Shown here: in pieces, positions 8,364 to 16,419 of the stretch | How the letters are laid out: each line of letters opens with the position of its first letter | Numbering within the stretch: position 1 is the stretch's first letter | DNA from: Proteobacteria bacterium UBA981 | GTDB lineage: Bacteria > Pseudomonadota > Gammaproteobacteria > Ga0077536 | Length of the DNA stretch: 64,000 nt | Direction of reading: 5' to 3' | NCBI GenBank assembly: GCA_002292285.1 | Contig: DBBP01000008.1 | Coordinates: 124,001-188,000 of the forward strand | Program-made: the position numbers and the translations under genes | Notes under the pieces: model-generated | The model's database searches: none | The model's input: only the letters and a program-made list of their open reading frames with translations | Told to the model about the DNA's origin: nothing

Positions 8364-9386
8364 ATGCGTTTCGGTTTTATGGAAGATTTTCGCAATCCGG
8401 TTAGCTGGCGCCGCCCATTCCCGGCGTTCTACCAGCAAATCCTGGCGCAAATCGCGCGCGGCGAAGAGCTGGGCTATGACAATATCTGGCTGACTGAGCA
8501 TCACTTTACGGACGACGCCTACAATCCGTCCCTGATGACCACCGCGGCTGCGGTGGCCATGAAAACGACGACCATCCGCATCGGCACATTCATTATCATC
8601 CTGCCGTATCAGCATCCGGTATTGCTGGCCGAGGAAGTCGCGAATGTCGATATTTTTTCCAACGGCCGTTTTGATCTGGGCGTTGGGCAGGGTTATTCAC
8701 ACTACGAATTTGAAGCACTGTGTATGAATCGTAGCGAACGTGGGATGCGTACTCGCGAAGGTATCGCACTGATTCAGCGCCTGTTGAGTGAGGACTCGGT
8801 GACTTTCGATGGTCGGTTTACGCAAGTTAAAGACGCACGCGTTACGCCCAAATCTGTGCAACAACCGCATCCGCCGATATGGATCGGCGCGCGCGGACCC
8901 AAAGCCATTACGCGTGCGGCAGAAATGGGTTACCACCTGATGGCGACTTTGGGACCTGACCCGGCACCGCTATACCTGGAAACGCTAGCGAAAAGTGGGC
9001 GCAATCCGGACGAGTTCAACATCGCCCAACTGCGTATGGTCTATTGTGCGGAGAGTGAGGAGCAGGCCTGGGAGGAATGCCAGGATCATTTGTTTCACAT
9101 GCTCGAGTTCTATCAGGACATTCTTAGCGAAGCCGCCGATGCCGAGGGCGACGACGCCCCGTTGCCAGTCACTAAACCGGCTGATATGCGCCACTCCGTG
9201 CTCGCCGAGCATTTCATGATTGGCACGCCAGCTCAGGTCGCTGAGAAACTCGATAAATTCACTAAAGAATTTCGCTGTACGGATTTCATCATGAATTCGC
9301 AATTCCCGGGGTTGGACCCGCTTAAAGGTACGCGGTCGATGGAATTGTTTGCGCAGCACGTGATGCCGCAATTCCGGGACGCCTGA
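8364..9386 (+). CDS. LLM-class flavin-dependent oxidoreductase
   Basis: This is a 340-residue bacterial-luciferase-like TIM-barrel monooxygenase that probably uses reduced FMN and O2. TEHHF (about 44-48) is the active-site His pair region of the family; GVGQGYSHYEFEALCMN (107-123) and PPIWIGARGPKAITRAAEMGY follow the luciferase pattern. An AGGGGA ribosome site stands before the ATG at 8364; the longest frame adds 14 unlikely residues. Placed behind an acyl-CoA dehydrogenase, it may hydroxylate or cleave an alkyl, ketone or terpenoid substrate. It is not a close copy of the MHVGM-type LLM genes elsewhere in the window. Confidence 0.9.
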   Translation: MRFGFMEDFRNPVSWRRPFPAFYQQILAQIARGEELGYDNIWLTEHHFTDDAYNPSLMTTAAAVAMKTTTIRIGTFIIILPYQHPVLLAEEVANVDIFSNGRFDLGVGQGYSHYEFEALCMNRSERGMRTREGIALIQRLLSEDSVTFDGRFTQVKDARVTPKSVQQPHPPIWIGARGPKAITRAAEMGYHLMATLGPDPAPLYLETLAKSGRNPDEFNIAQLRMVYCAESEEQAWEECQDHLFHMLEFYQDILSEAADAEGDDAPLPVTKPADMRHSVLAEHFMIGTPAQVAEKLDKFTKEFRCTDFIMNSQFPGLDPLKGTRSMELFAQHVMPQFRDA

Positions 9387-9413
9387 GCGCCCCGGTTTAA
9401 CGCGCTTTGGTCA

Positions 9414-9430
9414 GGCTGGTTTAACCAGCC
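9414..9430. terminator. Short perfect stem-loop at a convergent junction
   Basis: GGCTGGTT-T-AACCAGCC overlaps the stop codon of the minus-strand SRPBCC gene and lies 28 bases past the LLM stop. No U-tract follows on either strand, so a role in transcript-end formation is only suggested. Confidence 0.35.
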
Positions 9431-9846
9431 AGCTTGACCATGCCATCGATCATCGCTCCGTACAGCCCTTCAAGACTCGCGGCGATCTCATCTTCTTCGC
9501 CGCCTTTGGGATTCCAGTTACTGCCCCAGCACACGTGCGTGCCACCGTCGGGTGTATCGGCCAAAGTCACCACGGCGCAGTAATTCTCAACCGGCAGAAT
9601 GTCGTTTTCAAGAATTGAATACGCGAACACAGCATTGTCGTGGGCGATTTCCATGCGCTCAACGATCCGGCCTTCGGCATCTGCAAGCGTCAGGGTCCGT
9701 TGTGCGCCGACCCCGTCACCCACACAGTCACAGGTGCCGATAGCATCGGGGAGTATCTTTTTTACCCCACCGAAGTCAGTCAGCATGGCAAAGACTTTTG
9801 CGCGGGGGATGGATATGTTTCTTTCGACCAAAGCGTCGTAATTCAT
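9421..9846 (-). CDS. SRPBCC-family (START-like) protein
   Basis: This small 141-residue protein has the helix-grip fold of polyketide cyclase/dehydrase and Bet v 1-like proteins. The N-terminal pattern ERNISIPRAKVFAMLTDF, the central ADAEGRIVERMEI and the C-terminal helix SLEGLYGAMIDGMVKLAG match that fold. Such proteins bind hydrophobic ligands, and some act as cyclases or dehydratases. The ATG follows a perfect GAGGAGG at 8 bases, so expression is likely to be strong. It is alone on its strand, convergent with the LLM gene and upstream of PHA depolymerase in gene order. The ligand is unknown. Confidence 0.83.
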   Translation of the reverse strand: MNYDALVERNISIPRAKVFAMLTDFGGVKKILPDAIGTCDCVGDGVGAQRTLTLADAEGRIVERMEIAHDNAVFAYSILENDILPVENYCAVVTLADTPDGGTHVCWGSNWNPKGGEEDEIAASLEGLYGAMIDGMVKLAG

Positions 9847-10007
9847 GATGAGAACCTCCTCGGAACCAGCGTTGTCATGGGCAGTTACTGCGCTGCGGAA
9901 TTTGCCGCTCGCCGGCGCAGCTTAGCCCGGAGTTACGTGAGCGTCGAGTGCAATATCGGTGTTGCGCCCGTGTATCGAGCTGTAGGTCGCCTCAGCCTGA
10001 TTGGCGC

Positions 10008-11258
10008 TCAATCGCAGACTGGAACCGGGTGGGATAAGGCGAAATCGAGGATTCTCGGCGCGATTTCGGTACGCCAGCGGCGACCGTTAAACACACCGTA
10101 GTGCCCAACGTCGGACTGCACATAGTCAAGGCGTTTGCGCGCTGGAATATTCACACATAAATCATGGGCAGCCTGCGTTTGACCGATGCCGGAAATGTCG
10201 TCGTTTTCGCCTTCGACGGTCATGAGCGCGGTGGCGCGAATATGTCCCAAATCGACTGGCGTATCGCGCCAGCGCATTGTGCCTTCGGCGATTTGATGCT
10301 CCTGAAACACGACGCGAATGGTGTCCAGGAAATATTCGGCGGGCAGGTCCATGACAGCGAGATATTCGTCGTAGAACTCACGATGTGCGGCCACCGACTC
10401 GCGGTTACCGCGCAGCAGATTCTCATACTGGCTCTGATGCGCGGATAAGTGCCGCTTGAGATTCATGTTCATAAAGCCACTGAGTTGTAGAAAGCCCGGA
10501 TATACCGAGCGCATGGCGCCACGATTCGGAAACGGCACCCGCATGATGAGATTATCGCGAAACCATTCGAACGGTTTGCTCTTGGCCAGAAGGTTAGGCT
10601 CGGTAGGACTCTTACGCGTATCAATGGGACTGCCCATGAGGGTCACGGTCGCGGGTTGACACACATCTGACTGCGCAGCGAGAAGCGCGGTTGCTGCGAG
10701 AACCGCGGGACCAGGCTGGCAGACGGCCAGCACGTGGAGATTCGGCCCGACCTCACGCATAAAATCCATTACGTACTCGATGTAGTCATCGAGTCCGAAG
10801 GCACCAGCACTTTGCGCAACCGTGCGCGCGTCGGTCCAATCGGTAACGAAAACGTCGAAATCCTCCACCAGTCTCGCGACAGTGCCACGGAGCAACGTCG
10901 CATGATGTCCGGACAAAGGCGCCACCACCAGCATACGCGGGCGCTTGGGCTTCTCCGCCCGCGACCCGCCTCGCCCGAGGTCGAATCGCAGCAGCTGACA
11001 AAATGCCCGTCGCGCGACGCTGTGCTGTTCGACCGGATAGTCCTCGCCTGCGATTTGGACCGCGTCGATGTTCCAGGCGGGTTTGGGGTATTGGCGCGAA
11101 GCGGCCTCGAGCACGTCGAGTGTTGCGGTTGCCGCTTTGGCCGGATAAGAGTAGCTGAAGGGATTAGCGGGGTTGCTCAGCACCAGGCGGTTCATATGGG
11201 CTGCGGCCCGCCATGGTGATAATGCGGCCTGGGTAGCTTCAAAAAAGTGATAGAGCAA
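10008..11258 (-). CDS. phaZ: Intracellular polyhydroxyalkanoate depolymerase
   Basis: This 416-residue enzyme hydrolyses native intracellular PHB/PHA granules to hydroxyacids. The lipase-box position reads VCQPGP (179-184), with Cys180 as nucleophile, which is diagnostic for the PhaZ1-type intracellular depolymerases. APLSGHHATLLRGT (113-126), EGENDD and the C-terminal SDVGHYGVFNGRRWR supply the expected Asp and His. The start is TTG at 11258, seven bases after GGAG; there is no signal peptide. It is the only PHA gene in the window. Its presence implies that this organism stores carbon as polyester. Confidence 0.92.
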   Translation of the reverse strand: MLYHFFEATQAALSPWRAAAHMNRLVLSNPANPFSYSYPAKAATATLDVLEAASRQYPKPAWNIDAVQIAGEDYPVEQHSVARRAFCQLLRFDLGRGGSRAEKPKRPRMLVVAPLSGHHATLLRGTVARLVEDFDVFVTDWTDARTVAQSAGAFGLDDYIEYVMDFMREVGPNLHVLAVCQPGPAVLAATALLAAQSDVCQPATVTLMGSPIDTRKSPTEPNLLAKSKPFEWFRDNLIMRVPFPNRGAMRSVYPGFLQLSGFMNMNLKRHLSAHQSQYENLLRGNRESVAAHREFYDEYLAVMDLPAEYFLDTIRVVFQEHQIAEGTMRWRDTPVDLGHIRATALMTVEGENDDISGIGQTQAAHDLCVNIPARKRLDYVQSDVGHYGVFNGRRWRTEIAPRILDFALSHPVPVCD

Positions 11259-11456
11259 ACGACATCTCCACTTATCGGCACGCGTAAACTGAACAGTCGA
11301 GGCGCAGCCGAAAAAAATTACTGCGCTGCAGCATACGTTAGGCCGGCAGAGCTGCCAAGCAGTCGCGCGAGCACTTGCGACGCTGAATCGAGAGCAGCCA
11401 TCGTATGACTCGGTCGCTTACAATGCTTGCGACGTTTTTGCCTGGAGGATCGCGCA
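11259..11456. promoter_or_regulatory. Divergent intergenic region, phaZ / VOC gene
   Basis: These 198 bases should hold the promoters of phaZ (-) and the glyoxalase-fold gene (+). I see no clear hexamer pair and no strong inverted repeat. Confidence 0.3.
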
Positions 11457-11864
11457 ATGCCGCTGCAACGCCTGGACCACTACTTCGTTTTTGCTTCCGA
11501 CCTGGAACAATCCCGCCAATTCTACTCAGAAGTTCTCGAACTCGAGATGGGACCGCGGCCTGATTTCGGCTTTCCCGGGCACTGGTTCTACCTCGAAGAC
11601 CGTCCGGTAGTGCACATCGGTAATGCGGAATTTGAAGGTGGATACACCACTGACGACAGCCCCCGCGAAATCACAGGTAGTACCGGTCCGGTCGACCACA
11701 TCGCGTTCCGCGGCGACGGGATTGATACGTTCATCGAGCGCTTCGAGCGCATGAACGTTGATTTTCAACGCCGCGAAGTACCGGACTTCAAGTTAAGCCA
11801 GTTGTTCGTTAAAGATCCCGAGGGCGTCACTATCGAACTGAATTTTTTTCATAGCGACGGATAG
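11457..11864 (+). CDS. VOC (glyoxalase/bleomycin-resistance fold) protein
   Basis: This is a 135-residue, two-repeat VOC protein. The start LDHYFVFASDLEQSRQFY, the central GPVDHIAFRG and the C-terminal LFVKDPEGVTIELNF provide the His and Glu positions that bind a divalent metal in this superfamily. Members include glyoxalases, extradiol dioxygenases and epimerases; this one is closest in layout to small lyase or dioxygenase-like forms. GGAGG before the ATG at 11457 decides the start. It stands alone between phaZ and an LLM gene. The substrate cannot be assigned. Confidence 0.85.
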   Translation: MPLQRLDHYFVFASDLEQSRQFYSEVLELEMGPRPDFGFPGHWFYLEDRPVVHIGNAEFEGGYTTDDSPREITGSTGPVDHIAFRGDGIDTFIERFERMNVDFQRREVPDFKLSQLFVKDPEGVTIELNFFHSDG

Positions 11865-12040
11865 TTTTCGTCATCCCCGCGTCGCACGCTAGACCCGGAT
11901 GGGTGTTGCCGTTCGGCGAACTGAGCACACTAGGCGTCGTTCGACGCGCTGGCTCGGGGCGAGACGTTCAAACCGTTAAACAATCGATTCGTGGCGCGAC
12001 GCGAGCGTCACCCGGCAAGCTCATCTAAGGAGAGACCAAT

Positions 12041-13132
12041 ATGCATGTGGGCATGTGCAGTATTTTTCAAAGCACCGATAAAAACGTCAACGACCGTACG
12101 GTATACAACAACGATCTCGCTCTCGCGCGGATGGCCGAACCGTTAGGCTTCGAATCAGTGTGGACGGTCGAGCACCATTTCACGGATTACACGATGTGTC
12201 CTGACCCATTGCAGTTTCTAACCTACATGGCTGGCTGCACCAGCAAGGTCAAGCTCGGCACGATGGTGGTCGTTCTACCGTGGCACGACCCGATGCGAGT
12301 CGCCGAACAAATTTCGCTGCTCGATAATCTGTCTGACGGGCGCCTGATTCTCGGCCTCGGGCGTGGTGCCGGGCGTGTTGAATTCGATGCGTTTCGCCAG
12401 GACATGGCAGATTCACGGCCACGTTTTGTAGAGAGCGCTGAGTGTGTGTTAACCGGGCTCGAACAGGGTTTCTGCGAGTATCAGGGCGATTTCGTGCAGC
12501 AACCCAAAGCCTTGATCCGCCCTGCCCCATTCAAGACCTATAAGGGGCGGACTTACGCCGCAGCCGTGTCGCCCGAATCGGTCGAAATCATGGCCCGCCT
12601 AGGCATCGGATTGCTGGTAATTCCGCAGAAGCCGTGGGATCAGGTGGAAAAAGAAATCGCAGAGTACCGCGAAACTTTCGAGCGTTTGAATGGCGAACCG
12701 CCTCCAGCACCGATAATGGCAGGCTGGACAATGTGCGATCCGGATAAGGATCGAGCGTACGAGATGGCGCGCAAGTACATCGGTGGCTATTGGCAAACCG
12801 TCCTCGACCATTACAACTTTGATACCGGACATCTCAAAGATCAAAAAGGCTACGAGTACTACGGCAAGTTCGCTGAGAGTATCGAACGTAGCGGTGTCGA
12901 CGGGGCCGTTGAGTATTTCATGAGTCTGCAAACCTGGGGCTCACCTGACATGTGTTACGACACCATCGTGACCAATGCAGAGCGAATCGGCGCCGAGGCC
13001 TATGTTGGTGTATTCAGTTATGCCGGAATGCCACCTTCTGAAGCAGAACGAAACATGAAATGCTTCGCAAATAAGGTGATGCCACGACTACAGGCACGCA
13101 AAGTTTCCGGCAACATCGCCTGGGCTGCTTAA
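12041..13132 (+). CDS. LLM-class flavin-dependent oxidoreductase, MHVGM-type paralog
   Basis: This 363-residue luciferase-like monooxygenase begins MHVGMCSIFQ and carries VEHHFTDYTMCPDP, VVVLPWHDPMRVAEQ and GLGRGAGRVEFDAF, matching family flavin- and substrate-pocket segments. It is clearly a paralog of the gene at 40603-41742 (shared EHHFTDYTM, LPW-DPMR-AE, TYAAAVSPES, VIPQKPW, YIGGYW) and more distantly of the one at 47228-48325. An AAGGAGAGACCAAT ribosome site precedes the ATG. A second, different LLM gene follows 204 bases downstream. A terpenoid, alkane or cyclic ketone substrate is plausible, but none is shown by the sequence. Confidence 0.92.
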   Translation: MHVGMCSIFQSTDKNVNDRTVYNNDLALARMAEPLGFESVWTVEHHFTDYTMCPDPLQFLTYMAGCTSKVKLGTMVVVLPWHDPMRVAEQISLLDNLSDGRLILGLGRGAGRVEFDAFRQDMADSRPRFVESAECVLTGLEQGFCEYQGDFVQQPKALIRPAPFKTYKGRTYAAAVSPESVEIMARLGIGLLVIPQKPWDQVEKEIAEYRETFERLNGEPPPAPIMAGWTMCDPDKDRAYEMARKYIGGYWQTVLDHYNFDTGHLKDQKGYEYYGKFAESIERSGVDGAVEYFMSLQTWGSPDMCYDTIVTNAERIGAEAYVGVFSYAGMPPSEAERNMKCFANKVMPRLQARKVSGNIAWAA

Positions 13133-13216
13133 AATGAGGCGAGCCCCACTCCAGAGCAAGACTCGTTACGTAGTTCGCGTGCACTGGGATATTGGTGTGG
13201 GTGACTGCGGGCGGCG

Positions 13217-13246
13217 GACCTCGACCAGACAGAGCTACGCGAGGTC
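13217..13246. repeat. Inverted repeat between two LLM genes
   Basis: GACCTCG (13217-13223) and CGAGGTC (13240-13246) are perfect 7-base arms with a 16-base spacer, halfway between the two LLM genes. It may end the first transcript or mark an operator for the second. Confidence 0.3.
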
Positions 13247-13336
13247 AACCCCCGCCCCGGCACAATAATCGATGCGGCGAAATTTCCCCGCCACTGCCCA
13301 TCGCAACTATGAAGTTCACAAACCGGAGGACCGACA

Positions 13337-14413
13337 ATGAAGTTTAGTCTGCACGTTCAGACCCGCATAACCGATTGGCAGATGATCAAATTCCTGGAAG
13401 ACCTGGGCTACGACGCGGCTTGGGTGCCAGATACGCAGATGATGTGGTCCGATTGCTACGCCACCATGGCGCTCGCCGCCCAGAATACGTCCAAAATTCA
13501 TATCGGCACAGGCGTCGCCATCGCCGGCACGCGCATTGCCCCCACGACTGCCGCCGCAATTTCTTCGATCAACGCGATTGCGCCAGGCCGCACTTTTCTG
13601 GGCATCGGTACCGGTCATACGGCGATGCGTGTCATGGGGCAAGACCCATTACCTATTAAGGAGTTTCGCGAATATTTGCGGGTCGTGCGCGCGATGCTGA
13701 ATGGCGAAGAAACGGAGTTCACCTATCGCGATAAAACGACGTCGATTGCGTGGCAAAACCACGGCACCGGATTTCGAAATATTGAAGACCCGGTGCCAAT
13801 TTACGTTGCCGCAAATGGCCCGCGGGCGTTGCGTAGCGCAGGCATGTACGGCGATGGCTTAGTGTCGATCTTCAACGAGCAGAAACCGGTGCTTGATTTC
13901 AATCTCAAGCATGTCGCGGAAGGTGCCGAGAAAGCCGGCCGTGATACCAATGATTTCCATACGGTTAGCCTGACTAACGCGGTCGTGCTGAAGGCCGGCG
14001 AAAAGCTCACCGACGACACAGTTATCGAACGCGCCGGATCATGGGTCGTGACCGCCCTACATTTTGTCTACGAAGTGTGGCGCTATACCAAGGACGACAG
14101 TGTCGTGCCGGAGTATATGAAAGACATCTGGGAGGAATACAACGATCACGTCAGTCATTTCCCGCTACCTCCGGAAAAGTGGCATCAGCGGATTCACGAA
14201 GGACATTGCAGCTTCTACCCGACCAATGAACGCAAATTCATTACGCCTGCGATGATTGAAGGAACCTCGATGGTCGGTGGTGCGAGTGAACTCGCCGAGA
14301 AGATTCGCCAGGCCGAAAAGAATGGGTTGCGCGAAATCAGCCTGCTACCGCCGCTCGCCAATATCCGCGAAGCTGCGCAAGAATTCGCCCAGGAAGTAAT
14401 CCCGCTCTGTTAG
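13337..14413 (+). CDS. LLM-class oxidoreductase, Mer/F420-like branch
   Basis: The protein has 358 residues with a luciferase-like barrel but a different N-terminus (MKFSLHVQTRITDW) and no EHHF motif; the equivalent stretch is AAWVPDTQMMWSDCY. GIGTGHTAMRVMG (about 93-105) and PVPIYVAANGPRALRSAG are typical of the branch that includes methylenetetrahydromethanopterin reductase-like and F420-dependent enzymes. Either FMN or F420 could be the cofactor. GGAGGACCGACA precedes the ATG. It is unrelated in detail to the LLM gene just upstream, so this is not a tandem copy. Its substrate is unknown. Confidence 0.88.
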   Translation: MKFSLHVQTRITDWQMIKFLEDLGYDAAWVPDTQMMWSDCYATMALAAQNTSKIHIGTGVAIAGTRIAPTTAAAISSINAIAPGRTFLGIGTGHTAMRVMGQDPLPIKEFREYLRVVRAMLNGEETEFTYRDKTTSIAWQNHGTGFRNIEDPVPIYVAANGPRALRSAGMYGDGLVSIFNEQKPVLDFNLKHVAEGAEKAGRDTNDFHTVSLTNAVVLKAGEKLTDDTVIERAGSWVVTALHFVYEVWRYTKDDSVVPEYMKDIWEEYNDHVSHFPLPPEKWHQRIHEGHCSFYPTNERKFITPAMIEGTSMVGGASELAEKIRQAEKNGLREISLLPPLANIREAAQEFAQEVIPLC

Positions 14414-14423
14414 CCGGATGTGG

Positions 14424-14453
14424 TCCGGGGCTCGCGATCGCGTATGCCCCGGA
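14424..14453. terminator. GC-rich stem-loop between convergent genes
   Basis: TCCGGGGC (14424-14431) pairs perfectly with GCCCCGGA (14446-14453); the 14-base loop contains the self-complementary CGCGATCGCG. It fills the 47-base space between the LLM and EthD stops. No U-tract is present on either strand. Confidence 0.5.
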
Positions 14454-14460
14454 GTCGCAG

Positions 14461-15129
14461 TCAGGCGATGATCACGTGCTCACGCGTGATAATGAAATCT
14501 AACGGAATGGTGACGAAGTTCTTTTCGTCTGCACGGGTGACTGCATACGCCTCGCTGGATGCAGAAGCGCGCATGGCGTTGGTGTTTTCAAACCAGGTAA
14601 TTGCGACACCATCGAACTCGGGTTGGCGCCCATCACGATACGAACTATCACGTGCGTGGTTTTGCACGTAGCGCGAGACGGTTTCTATGGCAGCACCCAG
14701 TGGCCCATGCGTTTCGCGCCAATGGCGTTGAAACTCTGCGACCGAAAGGTCTGGTCGGCGTGTTACGAATTCGACGTTTTTGACGCCATCCGCCGGAATT
14801 GCGCCATCCTTGATAACGTGCTCAGTAATGTAAAGCTGTTGATGCCGCCTGGGGTCGATGAACTTAAGTTCGTCGTTGCGCACGGCAACCAGTTCGTCGC
14901 TGTTTTCCAGCGCGCGCAACGCGGCTGAATCATCGAACCACAGTTCCGCAATCCCATCCGCAGCAGGTTGGCCCTTGGCGTAGCCTGATACCAGGGTGTG
15001 AGATTGGATATAGCGCCGCAAGCCCGGTAAACGAGAGACAATTTCAGCATGTTGGCCGCGCCAGTGATGTTGAAAGCTGTCAACGTCCAGGTCCGATTTG
15101 CGTTGCAATATCGATAACAGTTTGATCAT
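14461..15129 (-). CDS. Tandem EthD-domain (dimeric alpha-beta barrel) protein
   Basis: This 222-residue protein consists of two EthD-like ferredoxin-fold domains in a row. The repeat unit is visible as DSFQHHWRGQHAEIVSRLPG with LRRYIQSH (about 17-44) and EFQRHWRETHGPLGAA with VSRYVQNH (about 129-160). Single EthD proteins act as small decarboxylases, isomerases or helpers of cytochrome P450 systems, usually as dimers; here the dimer appears fused. I chose the ATG at 15129 because the longer frame would overlap the upstream GFA gene. The two genes are 31 bases apart and probably co-transcribed. The reaction is unknown. Confidence 0.85.
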   Translation of the reverse strand: MIKLLSILQRKSDLDVDSFQHHWRGQHAEIVSRLPGLRRYIQSHTLVSGYAKGQPAADGIAELWFDDSAALRALENSDELVAVRNDELKFIDPRRHQQLYITEHVIKDGAIPADGVKNVEFVTRRPDLSVAEFQRHWRETHGPLGAAIETVSRYVQNHARDSSYRDGRQPEFDGVAITWFENTNAMRASASSEAYAVTRADEKNFVTIPLDFIITREHVIIA

Positions 15130-15160
15130 GTTCCAAACGCTCTTTTGTACCGCCGGGCGC

Positions 15161-15622
15161 TCAGTAATCGTCCGGCAATAATGTTTTCGACTTCGCGCTG
15201 TCCCGTCCGGGCTCGAGCGCATCGTAACGGGGTAGCTCATCGTGCTCGTGATACCAGCCGACTGCATCGCGCACAAAGATATGGCCGCCCCAATCCACTG
15301 AATCCAGATGTTCAAATAGTCCCGCTCTCACGCGGAAGCTGTTCGCGTTGTCCCGGAGGCTGTATATGGGCGATCCACAACGCCCACAGAACGTTCGGAT
15401 CTTATCGCGAGAACTGCGAAATTCACGCAATAAATGTTCCTCGTCATGCAACTTGAAACCGTCCGCCTCGACTGGGAAAACGCAATGGAATGGCGCGCCA
15501 GCGGTTTTGCGACACTGACTACAGTGACACATCAGCATGTCCCCGGGGGGGCGCGTGATCTGCACCGCAATTGCGCCACATAAACAGCTACCGCGCATGT
15601 CGAACTGAGGAGATGTCGTCAT
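15161..15622 (-). CDS. GFA-family zinc protein
   Basis: This 153-residue protein belongs to the glutathione-dependent formaldehyde-activating (GFA/CENP-V) family. The zinc ligands are visible: GSCLCGA near residues 11-17, CHCSQCRKTAGAPF near 32-45 and TFCGRCGSPIY near 77-87. Most members are not formaldehyde enzymes, and their activity is unknown. It is the upstream gene of a two-gene unit with the tandem EthD protein. A second GFA protein (51603-52088) elsewhere in this window is of the same family but clearly different in sequence. Confidence 0.88.
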   Translation of the reverse strand: MTTSPQFDMRGSCLCGAIAVQITRPPGDMLMCHCSQCRKTAGAPFHCVFPVEADGFKLHDEEHLLREFRSSRDKIRTFCGRCGSPIYSLRDNANSFRVRAGLFEHLDSVDWGGHIFVRDAVGWYHEHDELPRYDALEPGRDSAKSKTLLPDDY

Positions 15623-15761
15623 CGGTGTGTTTGGTTATTGGGATACGCGAAAAAATCAGTGATGGTTGAGAGCGCTAACATGCCATGGCACCATGGTTAT
15701 GTCATCAACGAACATAACCGTCCTGAGTTTCGGCATGCATTGCAGGCCGGACGAAAGTCAA

Positions 15762-16412
15762 ATGGGAAAGGCTTTGAATCGAAGACTAGTTGGCGCGCTG
15801 ATATTATCGCTCACCGCAATTTTGTCGTTGCCTTGTGTGGCTGAATCGGCTCTTGACGGCACTTGGATACACAACAAAAAGCTTTCTGACAATATCAAAG
15901 ACGCGTTTGACGGTCAGCTAAAGCGCAGCAGTTACCCCACGCCCGGCATTAATATTCGACCGGGCGAAAGAAAGAATGACCGGGACATTGCGCAAGAGAA
16001 CTACTGGGGGCAGGTGCGTGAAGTTCGCGAGCGTCGCTCCGCGAGAAATCTACGCAGGTTGGGTAGCTGCTACCCCTTGCTGACTGCAGAAAAGCTCGCC
16101 ATCGACTTCAACGCGGCCGACAACAGCTTCAAATTCGAGTACGACGACCTATTACCGCGCGACGTCATCCCGAATCCGAACGGACGCATTTATTCAGCCA
16201 AGGGTGACGAATTGGTTGCGGACAGTATCGGACATACCCTCACCTATTGGGACAAGGATGTTCTGGTCCTTGAGACCGACGCCCCCGAAGGCGGTAAATA
16301 TATTGAGCGTTTGGCTCTGGTCGGCCAGCCGGCAAAGCTCGAGTACAGCATCAAACTGGTTCTGCGTGTCCTGAAGGAAACGATTACAGTAAAACGTATC
16401 TACGAACGCTAG
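15762..16412 (+). CDS. Predicted secreted protein of unknown function
   Basis: This 216-residue protein is not recognised. From the ATG at 15762 it begins with basic residues and a hydrophobic stretch (RLVGALILSLTAILSLPCVA) consistent with a signal peptide cut near ESALDG, giving a periplasmic or outer-membrane product of about 190 residues. The mature part starts with LDGTWIHNKKLSDNI, which resembles the opening strand of lipocalin-like proteins that report on ligands. Longer starts upstream would bury the signal sequence, so I rejected them. There is no good ribosome site. It is convergent with the next gene at only 7 bases. Confidence 0.65.
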   Translation: MGKALNRRLVGALILSLTAILSLPCVAESALDGTWIHNKKLSDNIKDAFDGQLKRSSYPTPGINIRPGERKNDRDIAQENYWGQVREVRERRSARNLRRLGSCYPLLTAEKLAIDFNAADNSFKFEYDDLLPRDVIPNPNGRIYSAKGDELVADSIGHTLTYWDKDVLVLETDAPEGGKYIERLALVGQPAKLEYSIKLVLRVLKETITVKRIYER

Positions 16413-16419
16413 ACGCGTG

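Noticed and set aside
8985..9371. A 128-codon minus-strand frame within an LLM gene
   Set aside because: The sense strand has a clear family match over the same bases.
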